A stretch of DNA of 55,456 nucleotides from Oligoflexus sp. (GCA_014377445.1 JACMPP010000065.1:1-55456); one strand, 5' to 3'; counted from the stretch's first letter, positions 1 through 7,700 are shown. Numbers and translations are program-made. Notes: a model not told the origin generated them from the sequence alone.

Positions 1-195
1 CATAATCCAGTCGGCATAAAATCGTGCATCGATAACGTTGAAATACTCGCCGTCGTAAATAGCAGGAGTTATAGTGTCATCGCATACGAGCCTGTAGCAC
101 TTGGAGCCTTGGTTGAATATGACTTCCAAAGGCCGGTAAAAATTACTCTTACTGAATCCAATCAAATTGGACCTATCCTTCAACGCTATTATCAT
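1..195 (-). CDS. Partial hypothetical protein, N-terminal 65 residues (runs off the left edge)
   Basis: Reading the minus strand from an ATG at 195 gives 65 codons without a stop, ending at the window edge. It starts MIIALKDRSNLIGFSK and continues through CYRLVCDD and YFNVIDARFYADWIM. I do not recognise the family. It lies 41 bases after the end of the immunity-like gene (stop at 237-239), on the same strand and with similarly AT-rich composition, so it may be the next gene of the toxin operon, for instance a second or orphan immunity gene. The frame stays open upstream of the ATG to a stop near 241, but no other ATG is available there. Only a weak AGG precedes the ATG. The C-terminus lies outside the window. 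Confidence 0.5.
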   Translation of the reverse strand, partial: MIIALKDRSNLIGFSKSNFYRPLEVIFNQGSKCYRLVCDDTITPAIYDGEYFNVIDARFYADWIM

Positions 196-236
196 AGACC
201 TAAAATTACTTTCTAACGAATGTAGATCGCTAGTAT

Positions 237-578
237 TTATTTAATTTGTGCGAGAAGAGCATTTACCTCAGCAAGTTTAGAATTGTGCAGGGTTATATAT
301 CTTAAACAAGCCTCTTTTAAAAGTTCTATTGATTCGGAAGTGCTTAATATTACTTCCTCCTCGAAAAGCCTAAATTTAATGCCCTCCCATGGAAGTTCCT
401 CTGGCTCGCGGTCATTCGAATAGCAGCATTCCGTATATTCATCAACAACAACACCAATCCCATTAATAATATATTGCATAGTCCTCAAAAAAGAAATCGT
501 ATGGGAGATATTGAAAAAATGCTTCGGTATATAGAGCAAATCAGTACGATCGATATTAGGAAAAAGGTCTTCATTCAT
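237..578 (-). CDS. Probable immunity protein for the upstream EndoU-like toxin (CdiI-like)
   Basis: A small, acidic, apparently cytoplasmic protein of 113 residues without signal peptide or membrane segment. The segment PWEGIKFRLFEEEVILS followed by a helical LLKEACLRYITLH resembles the pattern I know from ribonuclease-toxin immunity proteins of the CdiI type (F-G-x-F-x-x-F-D/E-E-E-x-I-x-S, then an A-C-x-R-Y helix). Its ATG at 576-578 overlaps the stop of the toxin gene (571-573), which suggests translational coupling. A longer version starting at 614 (125 residues) is possible, but neither start has a clear Shine-Dalgarno sequence. Position directly after the toxin module is the usual toxin-immunity order. 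The immunity role is inferred from position and sequence pattern; no structure or alignment was available. Confidence 0.65.
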   Translation of the reverse strand: MNEDLFPNIDRTDLLYIPKHFFNISHTISFLRTMQYIINGIGVVVDEYTECCYSNDREPEELPWEGIKFRLFEEEVILSTSESIELLKEACLRYITLHNSKLAEVNALLAQIK

Positions 579-2883
579 TGGGTAAACTCGGGAAAATGTT
601 TCTAATTTGACCATTGGGTTCAGAATAAACTTGAAAATTTATACCGCCTGCTTCTGCATTGTATGAATTTTTCAAGTTTGCCGGATTATAGCTTTTAGCA
701 GCAGCAACCTGTCCCAACGACACCATCTCTTCATCACTTATTACTTTCGGATCATACACTGTCTTAGTGGCAGATTTTATCTTAAATTCACCCGAGCCAT
801 CACTTTTAGGGATTTTATATTCGATTTCCGTTATACCAGGAACTGTCGGATGCGGCTTAGAACTTACAATCGAAATATTGTACTTCTTTGCTGCCTCATT
901 GAATTCATCGAGGTTATGAGTTCCCGAAATTCCTTTTTTCGTCAATCCATCTATATTTGTCGTCATATGCTTTTTCAAATGCAAAGGATCTGTTGGAAAA
1001 CTCATCCCCTGAGGCCACTCAGGAACCTTCTCACCATACTTTTCCAATGTCTTTGCAAATTTTTCCAGCTCTTCGACAGACTCAGACCTCAAAACCTTCG
1101 AAGATCCGAAGAACTTCTTGAGACTTGCCTTCCGCTCAGTCTTTGAAGCAACCTTAAGGGTTGCGTCAACTTTGGTAAGTGTTTGAAACAGACCTCCTAG
1201 CTGTGCAACTTCATCCTTAGCAACAGCGCCCTTCTTGAGAACCCCCACCAATCGCTTGACCATCTTAACAGGCGCTTCAACCTTATCAACAACCCAAGCG
1301 CCTACGGGACCTGTAAACATTAAGGTTCCAGCCTCGGCTACCAGGCTTATTCCCGCGACTGCTCTGTCAAACTTATCGTTAGGTTCATCGGTGCAAAAAT
1401 CTCTTTCGTAATGCCATTCATAAAAATCTGCGTAGGGGCCATAGGCGCTGTTTTCGATGGCACAAGCCGCTATCTCGGGGGCTTTCTCGATAAGAAGCGT
1501 AACTCCATGTACCATTTTATCTACAAAGCTTAGCTCGAATGGGTTCTCTGCGGCTGTGTACATCTGGGCGAGTGCGGAAAGCATCTTCAGATGATTCATA
1601 ATTGAGCGAATATCTCGATCAAATTTATTAATCGCGATTTTAAGTCGGCGCGCTTCCTCTGGATTATATTTTGCGATGCCTTCATCGATTGCACTTTTTA
1701 TTGCTGGATCAAGATTAAGATCGTTAAACCAGAAGTCCCTTGAGATGACGCCAGCCTTTGCCGGACCATTGCCAAAGAGAAACTCATTCACTTTATTAGC
1801 AGCAGCCTCAAAGGCATTGAATTCTTCGCGGGAAAGCGTCGCGCGCGATTGAACAATGGGTAGCAAATGATCCATCTGCACTTGCCAGGCCAGAGCCTTC
1901 TCAAGAAACTGATCGCGAAATCCGGAGTCAAGTCGATATTGAAGATCTTGAATAGCTTGATTCGCCCATTCGTCGTAGGGATATTTTTCGTCAGTAACTA
2001 ACATAGGAAGAGAGGAGAAACTGGGAATCTGGACTGCAACATTTGAGTTGAGGAGGTCGTCCGCGCTGATATCAAAGCCTTCTGAAACTATCGCAGCCTG
2101 AAGCTGGGTTTTGGCTTGAGCCGTAGTTTCTTTTAGCTTCTGCGTCTTTTCAACGAGGGTCTTATTTTTTTCTTCGATCTTGCCCTTATGAAAGACAAAT
2201 CGTTCGCGGGCTTCTTGATAGCCCATCAATTGATCTTCTGTGAGATCGAGGAAGCTCTTGCCTTCCACTTCCTTCATGATCGCATCGTAGGTATCTGCAC
2301 TCGTTTTGAATCCCGGTTGTTCCGCCTCAGCAGCAGGAACGGCCTGAGTGATCTCGTTGCGCTTCTGATCTACCATTTCCGCTAAAGCCGGCGAGAGTTC
2401 GCCGAGGCTAGCATTGTAGGTGGTTTGCATGGACCAGAATTTAACATTGGGATTGGGATAGTAGGCATCATGCATGATTTGACGGAGTTTTTGATCGGGG
2501 AGCCGCATGAAAACCGTGACTTTGAGATATCCTTCGGTAATTGCAACCTGCTCGGCCTCACCCAATACGAAGTTCATGTGAATACTGTTTTGGCCAAGTT
2601 TGAAGTTGGAAGAATCTGTGCAACCGAGAGAACTTGACTGAGTGAATCGTCCGCTTGAGTCTTCGCGGTGGGTTAGAGTCTGATCGTACTGAAAGTTGAT
2701 CGGTTTGGTTCCGTTGAGAGTAATAAAAGCCCTCTCACCGGGGAGCTGCTGGGCCATGGGCCCTTTCCCGTCATTCGCCTCCCAGCGGATCTCAAAACAA
2801 GCGCTAGGGGTATTAGCAGCGTGGGCTGCACTGCTCAGGAAGAGCAGGTTAAGGAGGGTGGCGAATAGCTTCTGGATACTCAT
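571..2883 (-). CDS. Secreted polymorphic toxin with C-terminal EndoU-like RNase domain
   Basis: The protein has 770 residues. Residues 1-22 form a Sec-type signal peptide ending SSAAHA. The body (about 25-480) is largely helical with coiled-coil-like stretches near residues 235-265 and is not recognised. Residues about 478-560 (PYADFYEWHYERDF, then hydrophobic Gly/Ala/Val-rich sequence) look like a pre-toxin segment. The last 120 residues resemble bacterial EndoU nucleases of CDI and other polymorphic toxins: GTHNLDEF with His656, KPHPTVPG with His678, KTVYDP with Lys707, and a terminal FQVY with Tyr753, fitting the His-His-Lys-Tyr active-site scheme of that family. The ATG overlaps the stop of the preceding gene as ATGA. 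The 3' end and following genes are more AT-rich than the 5' two thirds, as expected of an exchanged toxin tail. No two-partner, type VI or other named delivery domain is visible, so how it reaches a target is unknown. Confidence 0.7.
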   Translation of the reverse strand: MSIQKLFATLLNLLFLSSAAHAANTPSACFEIRWEANDGKGPMAQQLPGERAFITLNGTKPINFQYDQTLTHREDSSGRFTQSSSLGCTDSSNFKLGQNSIHMNFVLGEAEQVAITEGYLKVTVFMRLPDQKLRQIMHDAYYPNPNVKFWSMQTTYNASLGELSPALAEMVDQKRNEITQAVPAAEAEQPGFKTSADTYDAIMKEVEGKSFLDLTEDQLMGYQEARERFVFHKGKIEEKNKTLVEKTQKLKETTAQAKTQLQAAIVSEGFDISADDLLNSNVAVQIPSFSSLPMLVTDEKYPYDEWANQAIQDLQYRLDSGFRDQFLEKALAWQVQMDHLLPIVQSRATLSREEFNAFEAAANKVNEFLFGNGPAKAGVISRDFWFNDLNLDPAIKSAIDEGIAKYNPEEARRLKIAINKFDRDIRSIMNHLKMLSALAQMYTAAENPFELSFVDKMVHGVTLLIEKAPEIAACAIENSAYGPYADFYEWHYERDFCTDEPNDKFDRAVAGISLVAEAGTLMFTGPVGAWVVDKVEAPVKMVKRLVGVLKKGAVAKDEVAQLGGLFQTLTKVDATLKVASKTERKASLKKFFGSSKVLRSESVEELEKFAKTLEKYGEKVPEWPQGMSFPTDPLHLKKHMTTNIDGLTKKGISGTHNLDEFNEAAKKYNISIVSSKPHPTVPGITEIEYKIPKSDGSGEFKIKSATKTVYDPKVISDEEMVSLGQVAAAKSYNPANLKNSYNAEAGGINFQVYSEPNGQIRNIFPSLPNE

Positions 2884-4133
2884 CGAAAGACCTCTTTTAT
2901 CATCGCGTCGTACATGACAACTGCTTGGCCCAAATCACTGGCCTTAAGAGCAGATTTGATGCTGTCAGATTGCACTGCTGACGAAGAAGATTTTGAGCCC
3001 GCAATGGAAAGTCCGATCTGCATGTTCGAAGGCATCTGTTTGATTGACTTTTTAGCAGCATCGAGCTTTTCCAGAGCGAAGGAGCAGCCCGTAACCATCC
3101 AGGAGGACTTCACCTCGGTCTGGCAGATCGAAGCAAAATTAATGAAAGTTTTCAGGGCCTTATAGCGCTCTGTGAAGAGAGGCAGACCATTGATGGAAAG
3201 GCCGCCTGAATCGACAAACGCATTTTTGGAACGTTCATTCACTTGAGCCAGGAAATTTGATGAAGCCCTCATGTGGTTGACGTCGTCAATTGTCTTCTTG
3301 GTCTTTTTGAGGACGTACTGCTCGACGAGGCTGTTTGTGGTGATGGTAATTCGCTGGCCTAGCTGGTCACGAGCGAGGTTAACTTCGTCCATCATTCGTA
3401 ACACACTGTTATCAGCTTTATTAAGCAGCTGGATGTAGGGCTCAGTGTCAAAGATCAGGTCTTGATAACCTCGATCCGCGAGGAATGGTTTGTGAACCTG
3501 GGTCTCACGAAGGTATTCGCTGGTAAAAAAGCTAAGTTCATTCCGGATAAGGGAGATTTTGCTACGGACAGAGGAGAGGTAATTCATATGCTCAGAGTAG
3601 GCCTTTTGAATCCCGACTTCATCTTTCTGCAGGGTTAGACGCTCATCATAGTTGTTTCCTACAGTCACCTTGTTGATCGCTGCAGCAAAGTCCTGATAAA
3701 CGGGAGGGTAGCTACTTAAAGTTGGTTTCATTTCAGTTTCGAACTCTTTCACAAAGCCTGCAAAGCGCTCGCCGATTTTCCTAAAACGCTCTTGATTCTC
3801 TTCATTAATTGCGCTGAGGGCCGTGAGATGACTGTCGATCTCCGCGAGTTTCCTTTCCTGATCGCTTGTGACTTCGCCCGCAGCATCATCAATGTAATCG
3901 ATGACTTGCTTCTGCAGACCCTTCAGAGTGTCCTTCATTTTTTGGCGACAGATTTTAATGAGAGAGAGTTTTCTATCCGCGCAGTCGAGGTATTCGCCTG
4001 CAGTTCCGTCTTCCGAACAGAAGATTGCCTTACCCTGTGCGCATTCGACCGGAATTTCAGCAGCGAAGGCACCACTACTGAGAGCTGCCGAGACGATCAA
4101 TGCCGAGAGAGGGAACTGAAGGGAGTTTTTCAT
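2880..4133 (-). CDS. Secreted, largely alpha-helical protein of the toxin operon
   Basis: A 417-residue protein with a signal peptide (residues 1-24, ending SSGAFA) and a mature N-terminus rich in cysteine (ECAQG, IFCSEDG, LDCAD, KICRQK) that could form disulfides in the periplasm. The rest is predicted by eye to be long amphipathic helices with heptad-like spacing and a Ser-rich hinge near residue 380 (GSKSSSSAV). I do not recognise a family. The long helical build and a partner gene of similar make-up recall two-component alpha-helical pore-forming toxins, but no motif supports this and I see no clear hydrophobic hairpin. It starts 3 bases after the stop of the 305-residue protein and its own stop overlaps the toxin start (ATGA), so the three are probably made together and act together outside the cytoplasm. 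Confidence 0.75.
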   Translation of the reverse strand: MKNSLQFPLSALIVSAALSSGAFAAEIPVECAQGKAIFCSEDGTAGEYLDCADRKLSLIKICRQKMKDTLKGLQKQVIDYIDDAAGEVTSDQERKLAEIDSHLTALSAINEENQERFRKIGERFAGFVKEFETEMKPTLSSYPPVYQDFAAAINKVTVGNNYDERLTLQKDEVGIQKAYSEHMNYLSSVRSKISLIRNELSFFTSEYLRETQVHKPFLADRGYQDLIFDTEPYIQLLNKADNSVLRMMDEVNLARDQLGQRITITTNSLVEQYVLKKTKKTIDDVNHMRASSNFLAQVNERSKNAFVDSGGLSINGLPLFTERYKALKTFINFASICQTEVKSSWMVTGCSFALEKLDAAKKSIKQMPSNMQIGLSIAGSKSSSSAVQSDSIKSALKASDLGQAVVMYDAMIKEVFR

Positions 4134-4136
4134 GAC

Positions 4137-5054
4137 TTAGGCTCCAAGTTGGGCGGTTAGGGTTGCTATTTGGGATTTGAGCTCTTCAATGGCCTGGGTC
4201 TCAGACAAGATTTGGTCCTGGGCATTGCGATAGAATTCCGCATCGGCGGCTAACTTATTAAGGATTTCCATCGACTGTTCGGACATACGTTCCTTGAGAA
4301 GGATCTCGCTTTTATTGCGCGAAACTTCGCTGAGGATAGTTCGGAGTTGCATAACGAGAAGACGTTCTTCGAGAGACATGGCCAGGGCTTGATTGCTACT
4401 CATGCGGTAGAGAAGGTCGCATTCTTCACCTTGCTTGCATTCAGCCAGCTTGCTCGCCAGGTCGATTACTTCTTGATTCTTGTTTAGGTCGGTCTGCAGG
4501 TTTGCCGCCAGGTTGCCAAAGAACTGGTAGGCTGGCAGCAGAATCACTACGTTTTCAAGTGAACGAACGAGGGCTAACTTTGCATCTATAACGGTTTGAT
4601 GGCCGCTTAGCTGTGCCTGCCATACCGATCTTACCCGTTGGCTTGGTGTACTTAAGATACTCGAGAAGCTTAGCTGACAATCTGCGAATGACCGGAATGC
4701 CAATTCTTGAGGAAGAGCATCCTGGATTGTCAGAGGGCCATAACCAGTCCCAATCAAGACATCTACCTGTTCGTCCTTATAGTTCAGTATCGTAGTGGAA
4801 CCGTCTTGAACCTGAATCGAAATCTTTGATGGCACCGGACCTTTATATTTACGATCGCAGGTAAGCTTGTACGAAACATGGAAGTCGCTTTCGATACCTT
4901 GCTTCGGTATAAGTTCCAATCCTTGCTGAACATGACAGTTCTTTTGCAGGCTAGGTCCTGAGTCGCAAGTCATGAGGTTATTGTTTACTAAGGTGTTGGC
5001 CTTCAAATTTGGAGTTAAGATCAGTACGGCAAGTGCAAATATGGTGTTTTTCAT
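4137..5054 (-). CDS. Secreted protein with Cys-rich N-terminal domain and helical tail, toxin operon
   Basis: A 305-residue exported protein (signal peptide residues 1-19, ending NLKA). The N-terminal domain, about residues 28-140, has four spaced cysteines and the hallmarks TCDRKY, KISIQVQ and LAFRSFADCQL. The same order of hallmarks (TCGRG, EIYVRAQ, LAFRSYSTGCYL) appears in the 184-residue lipoprotein encoded at 5983-6537, so the two share a domain. The remainder is helical with a terminal coiled-coil-like segment (EELKSQIATLTAQLGA). A good ribosome binding site (GAGG, 7 bases before the ATG) lies in the 15-base gap after the 224-residue gene. The function is unknown; a periplasmic or surface partner of the toxin is the natural inference from operon position. 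Confidence 0.75.
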   Translation of the reverse strand: MKNTIFALAVLILTPNLKANTLVNNNLMTCDSGPSLQKNCHVQQGLELIPKQGIESDFHVSYKLTCDRKYKGPVPSKISIQVQDGSTTILNYKDEQVDVLIGTGYGPLTIQDALPQELAFRSFADCQLSFSSILSTPSQRVRSVWQAQLSGHQTVIDAKLALVRSLENVVILLPAYQFFGNLAANLQTDLNKNQEVIDLASKLAECKQGEECDLLYRMSSNQALAMSLEERLLVMQLRTILSEVSRNKSEILLKERMSEQSMEILNKLAADAEFYRNAQDQILSETQAIEELKSQIATLTAQLGA

Positions 5055-5069
5055 AAATTTTCCTCTAGA

Positions 5070-5744
5070 TTAAAATTTCGAAAATTTGTTGAAGACTATT
5101 TCATGGACTGTGAAGTTCACTTGCCCGCCATTGAGTTCACGAACGCGAACCTCAAAATTATTGATTGGGCCTGTGCATCTGAGTTCAGGAAAGTCGATGA
5201 TTCCATTCTGCAGGCTGTTTACATTGTTGAATTGTTTTTTATAGTGAACAACTGAGCCACCGTCAGTAACGATATCGACAACAAATGATGTTGGAAGAGT
5301 TTCAATTCCTTTCTTTACACATTTACGACCTTTGCCGGGAACTGTCTTGTGATTGGTGCAAACTTCACGCGAGTCAGGTGTCCATTGGATACTGAGACGC
5401 ATGCTGGCTTGAATCGCCGTCTCTGAACCTACAGTGTTGATATCACCCGATCCCAACACTACAAATCCTCCGCGAACTGGACCGTGAAATGCGACGTCAG
5501 TCCCTTCATGCCCAGCGATTTCTGTTCCGAAATGATCCGCGAGATAGGGAAGAGCTTCCGAATCATCCCAAACAGCTTCTGAGGTGACTTCAGATACTGC
5601 GCCTTGAGCGCCAGAAGTTGATTCAAATTCGGGGTGCCCGCGCACTCCCGCTGAGCCTTTGGTGTAGCAATCAGCGAAGGATTGAGTTGTAACGAAGAGT
5701 GAGCTGGAGAAAACTGCGAGAGAGACAAGTTTTTTGATTTTCAT
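5070..5744 (-). CDS. Secreted protein, first gene of the toxin operon
   Basis: A 224-residue protein with signal peptide (residues 1-24, ending TTQSFA). The mature part looks beta-rich, with alternating hydrophobic/polar stretches and Gly-rich turns (FHGPVRGGFVVLGSG, NSLQNGIIDFPELRC) and five cysteines, including CTNHK and RKCVKK, that may pair. I do not recognise a family. It begins a tightly spaced minus-strand run that ends with the EndoU-like toxin and its immunity gene. The AGGA ribosome binding site sits 7 bases before the ATG and lies inside the conserved leader RNA described at 5745-5850, so expression of the entire operon may be controlled there. An overlapping ORF in another frame at 5459-5728 is a shadow. 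Confidence 0.75.
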   Translation of the reverse strand: MKIKKLVSLAVFSSSLFVTTQSFADCYTKGSAGVRGHPEFESTSGAQGAVSEVTSEAVWDDSEALPYLADHFGTEIAGHEGTDVAFHGPVRGGFVVLGSGDINTVGSETAIQASMRLSIQWTPDSREVCTNHKTVPGKGRKCVKKGIETLPTSFVVDIVTDGGSVVHYKKQFNNVNSLQNGIIDFPELRCTGPINNFEVRVRELNGGQVNFTVHEIVFNKFSKF

Positions 5745-5850
5745 CTTGGCATCCTGTGGTTTGGTTTTTTCCGTAACCCTTTGTGGGCGCCGGTTTCATA
5801 GTCATAAGAACGTAGTGAGAACGTTTTATTGCGCGGCTGCGGAGCTTTTA
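5745..5850 (-). promoter_or_regulatory. Structured 5' leader, candidate cis-regulatory RNA (copy A)
   Basis: The bases directly upstream of the 224-residue gene match those upstream of the lipoprotein gene (copy B, 6538-6645). By eye 74 of 95 positions agree without a gap (5749-5843 against 6542-6636). In the RNA, the segment from 5803-5809 can pair with 5752-5758, which contains the AGGA ribosome binding site. Inside lies a smaller hairpin, GCCC (5785-5788) with GGGU (5776-5779), flanked by CCG/CGG. Copy B keeps both pairings, with base changes on both sides of the inner stem. This is what a riboswitch or protein-binding leader that hides the ribosome binding site would look like. I could not match it to a known class; parts recall c-di-GMP leaders but the core motif is not there. 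Confidence 0.5.
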
Positions 5851-5859
5851 CTTGCTCCA

Positions 5860-5895
5860 ATTATAGTGTTAGAGAATTTCTCTCGAACAATAATC
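5860..5895 (-). promoter_or_regulatory. Possible promoter with operator-like palindrome
   Basis: On the minus strand a perfect TATAAT (5860-5865) would place transcription start near 5853, just where leader copy A begins. A TTGTTC upstream is a poor -35 at 19 bases. Between them lies a 13-base palindrome, AGAGAATTTCTCT (5871-5883), placed where a repressor would block polymerase. The -35 fit is weak, so this is a suggestion only. The corresponding site of copy B has TATAGG (6656-6661). Confidence 0.35.
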
Positions 5896-5934
5896 TCAGT
5901 GGGTTACAAGATTCGACTCTTTGGAAGGAATAAA

Positions 5935-5966
5935 TTCTACGCGGCGGACGAGCCTAACCGCCGCAA
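5935..5966 (-). terminator. Hairpin downstream of the lipoprotein gene
   Basis: GCGGCGG and CCGCCGC (5941-5964) form a strong 7-bp stem with a 10-base loop just after the lipoprotein gene, followed on the minus strand by GTAGAATTTATT. The U-run is poor, so it may be an imperfect terminator or only an mRNA-end hairpin. It separates the lipoprotein gene from the operon promoter. Confidence 0.45.
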
Positions 5967-5982
5967 AACCATTGGCAATCGA

Positions 5983-6537
5983 TCAAATTTGTTGAAAATT
6001 TACGGTTAGGTAGCATCCAGTGCTATATGAGCGAAAGGCGAGAACCTTTGGTTGAGAATTTTCAATTCTCAAATCGTCATTGCCTTGAATGATGAGTCTC
6101 GCGGACGTCGCCGAGCTGACAAGACCACCGACATTGCCATCGGCTTGAGATTGGGCGCGGACATAAATTTCGGTATGTTCGGATTTCCCACGACCACAGG
6201 TCATTTCATAATCCACCTGGTAGGTCCGCATTTCATGATTGGGGTTCGCTTCAAGAACGATAGAAGGTTGAATTAATCGACAGTTTTGGTCCAGATCTGC
6301 GTAATTAATGCATTCAATCAAGCTCTCGGGCTTGTGCTTGATAAAGACATCGGAACGAACTGGGTTGGTGTTTAAGGGGGTTGGGGTTAGGGTTGGAAGC
6401 GGAGCTTCCGCATCAGTCGATGCAGTAGGAAGAGGGAGGTGGTCTTGGTCATTTTCCTGACAAGCTGTGAGCAGCATAAAACTTAGACCAAAGAAGAGTG
6501 GTTTCAAGGGGAACTGACTGAATTTCTTAGTTTTCAT
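5983..6537 (-). CDS. Lipoprotein sharing a domain with the toxin-operon protein at 4137-5054
   Basis: A 184-residue protein with a lipoprotein signal: basic MKTKK, hydrophobic stretch, lipobox LLTAC with the lipidated cysteine near residue 26. A Pro/Thr-rich linker (about 33-60) leads to a compact domain (about 75-184) with spaced cysteines and the hallmarks NCRLIQ, YEMTCGRG, EIYVRAQ, LAFRSYSTGCYL. The same pattern forms the N-terminal domain of the 305-residue secreted protein of the toxin operon. The gene is preceded by copy B of the leader RNA, so both genes are probably under the same control. An outer-membrane anchor or receptor for operon products is one possibility, but the function is not known. 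Confidence 0.75.
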   Translation of the reverse strand: MKTKKFSQFPLKPLFFGLSFMLLTACQENDQDHLPLPTASTDAEAPLPTLTPTPLNTNPVRSDVFIKHKPESLIECINYADLDQNCRLIQPSIVLEANPNHEMRTYQVDYEMTCGRGKSEHTEIYVRAQSQADGNVGGLVSSATSARLIIQGNDDLRIENSQPKVLAFRSYSTGCYLTVNFQQI

Positions 6538-6645
6538 GGGAGCATCCTGTGGTTTGGTGTATCCCGTAGCCCGCCGTAGGCGCCGGTTTTATGGTCACAG
6601 GAGCGTAGCGAGTACCCATTATTGCGAGGCTGTAGAATTTTACTT
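6538..6645 (-). promoter_or_regulatory. Structured 5' leader, candidate cis-regulatory RNA (copy B)
   Basis: This is the counterpart of the leader at 5745-5850, with the same spacing of every element. A perfect 7-bp pairing joins 6596-6602 with 6545-6551, the latter holding the AGGA ribosome binding site 7 bases before the lipoprotein ATG. The inner hairpin pairs 6578-6581 with 6569-6572 (GCCU with GGGC in the RNA). The two downstream proteins are much less alike than the leaders, which argues for selection on the RNA and against a recent gene duplication as the only cause. Confidence 0.5.
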
Positions 6646-6713
6646 GTCCCAAGTACCTATAGAGCCGGCACCATCGGTTCGTTAATTTCAATGCATTACA
6701 GATCTCCCTCGAA

Positions 6714-6753
6714 AGAAAAAAGGCAAACACTCTTGCGAAGTGTCTGCCTTTCC
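6714..6753 (-). terminator. Rho-independent terminator after the 6775-7410 gene
   Basis: On the minus strand AAGGCAGACACT and AGTGTTTGCCTT (about 6721-6751) form a long stem with a short loop, followed by a run of T (6714-6721). It lies about 25 bases after the stop of the gene ending at 6775. Confidence 0.85.
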
Positions 6754-6774
6754 TAAAGTTGGGGAGTCGAAATC

Positions 6775-7410
6775 TTATTTACCAGCCGGCGGCGGCGGCA
6801 AAGCCTCACGCTCAGGTGGACGAGCCGGAGCACGAACCGATGTATCTGAGCCCGCAATGATGTCATAACCTTGAGTCGAAGTCGTAAAGGCCTTGTCAAT
6901 TTCATAAAGACCCGACGCCGCTTGCACAAAGCATTGCTTAGTGACGGAAGGTCCTTCATTCGCGGTATAGCGCGCATCTTTGTGAACGTTCGTATTTTGA
7001 CTGTCCCTTGGATGCCAGTAGCGGGTAGGAGCCAGACTGAGAGCCGCGTTCGCGTTAACACCACGGATCGAGACATCGCTCGTCGCGCCCGAAACACCAA
7101 AACCTGATAAGAGACCCGATGTGCCTGCCCTAAAGTTGAAGAGGAATCCACGCACGGATTCAACCAGGTTACCACCTGGATTCATCCAGTAGCTTAGGTT
7201 ACCTGCGCCTGTATCGGGGTTGATATCGAAGGACACATATTTGATTGAGGCGATATTATCGTTGCTGGCACTAGGGGGAATGGCTGCAAAGCTGACCAGA
7301 CCCTTGGCGCTCAACGGTGCGTAGTCCGAGTGAATGCGTGCCTGATTTAGCTCCGCGATCACCGCTTTCGTGCCATCGGCAGCCACAGTGTTCTGGTAGC
7401 TAATCGCCAT
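6775..7410 (-). CDS. Hypothetical, possibly exported protein; N-terminus possibly frameshifted
   Basis: A 211-residue ORF with Gly/Ser/Ala-rich, beta-like sequence and a proline-rich tail (APARPP, ALPPPPAGK). I do not recognise it; the build recalls pilin-like or surface proteins. The frame is open upstream of the ATG for about 32 more codons (reading LILTFVCEPLGAAAPNSNAN) but has no ATG there. A separate ATG at 7526 starts MTQLFNKNSF and stops after 10 codons. Joining the two frames at the AAAAA run (7504-7508) would give MTQLFNKKLILTF, which resembles the start of an export signal. Either translation begins at 7410, or the gene has a frameshift or sequence error. No Shine-Dalgarno precedes either start. 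A strong terminator follows. Confidence 0.5.
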   Translation of the reverse strand: MAISYQNTVAADGTKAVIAELNQARIHSDYAPLSAKGLVSFAAIPPSASNDNIASIKYVSFDINPDTGAGNLSYWMNPGGNLVESVRGFLFNFRAGTSGLLSGFGVSGATSDVSIRGVNANAALSLAPTRYWHPRDSQNTNVHKDARYTANEGPSVTKQCFVQAASGLYEIDKAFTTSTQGYDIIAGSDTSVRAPARPPEREALPPPPAGK

Positions 7411-7700
7411 GACGTCGTATTTCTGGAAGTCTTTTTGGGCATCATTTGCGTTGGAGTTAGGAGCCGCCGCTCCAAGAGGTTCGCAAACGAAGGTCAGAAT
7501 GAGTTTTTATTAAATAATTGAGTCATATTAGAGGGATAGTTTACGGTTTTTATGCAAATAGACCCTGATTTGTTTAAAAGTTCTGAGCCGAAATGAGCCC
7601 TGACTGATGAATCCAGAACTCAGGATTCAGTTTTAAAGCTTCTAAAGGACTGAAAAAAATCAGGCTTTCTTACCGGCGAAAGAATCGGTCGTTACAAGGT
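7411..7700. other. Intergenic region with an inverted repeat
   Basis: It holds the possible upstream extension of the preceding gene (7411-7526). TGAATCC and GGATTCA (7608-7630) form a 7-bp hairpin with GTTTT on the plus side. A TTCTT/AAGAA hairpin with TTTTTTT on the minus strand (about 7645-7675) may terminate the FkbH operon. Nothing else is apparent. Confidence 0.4.
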
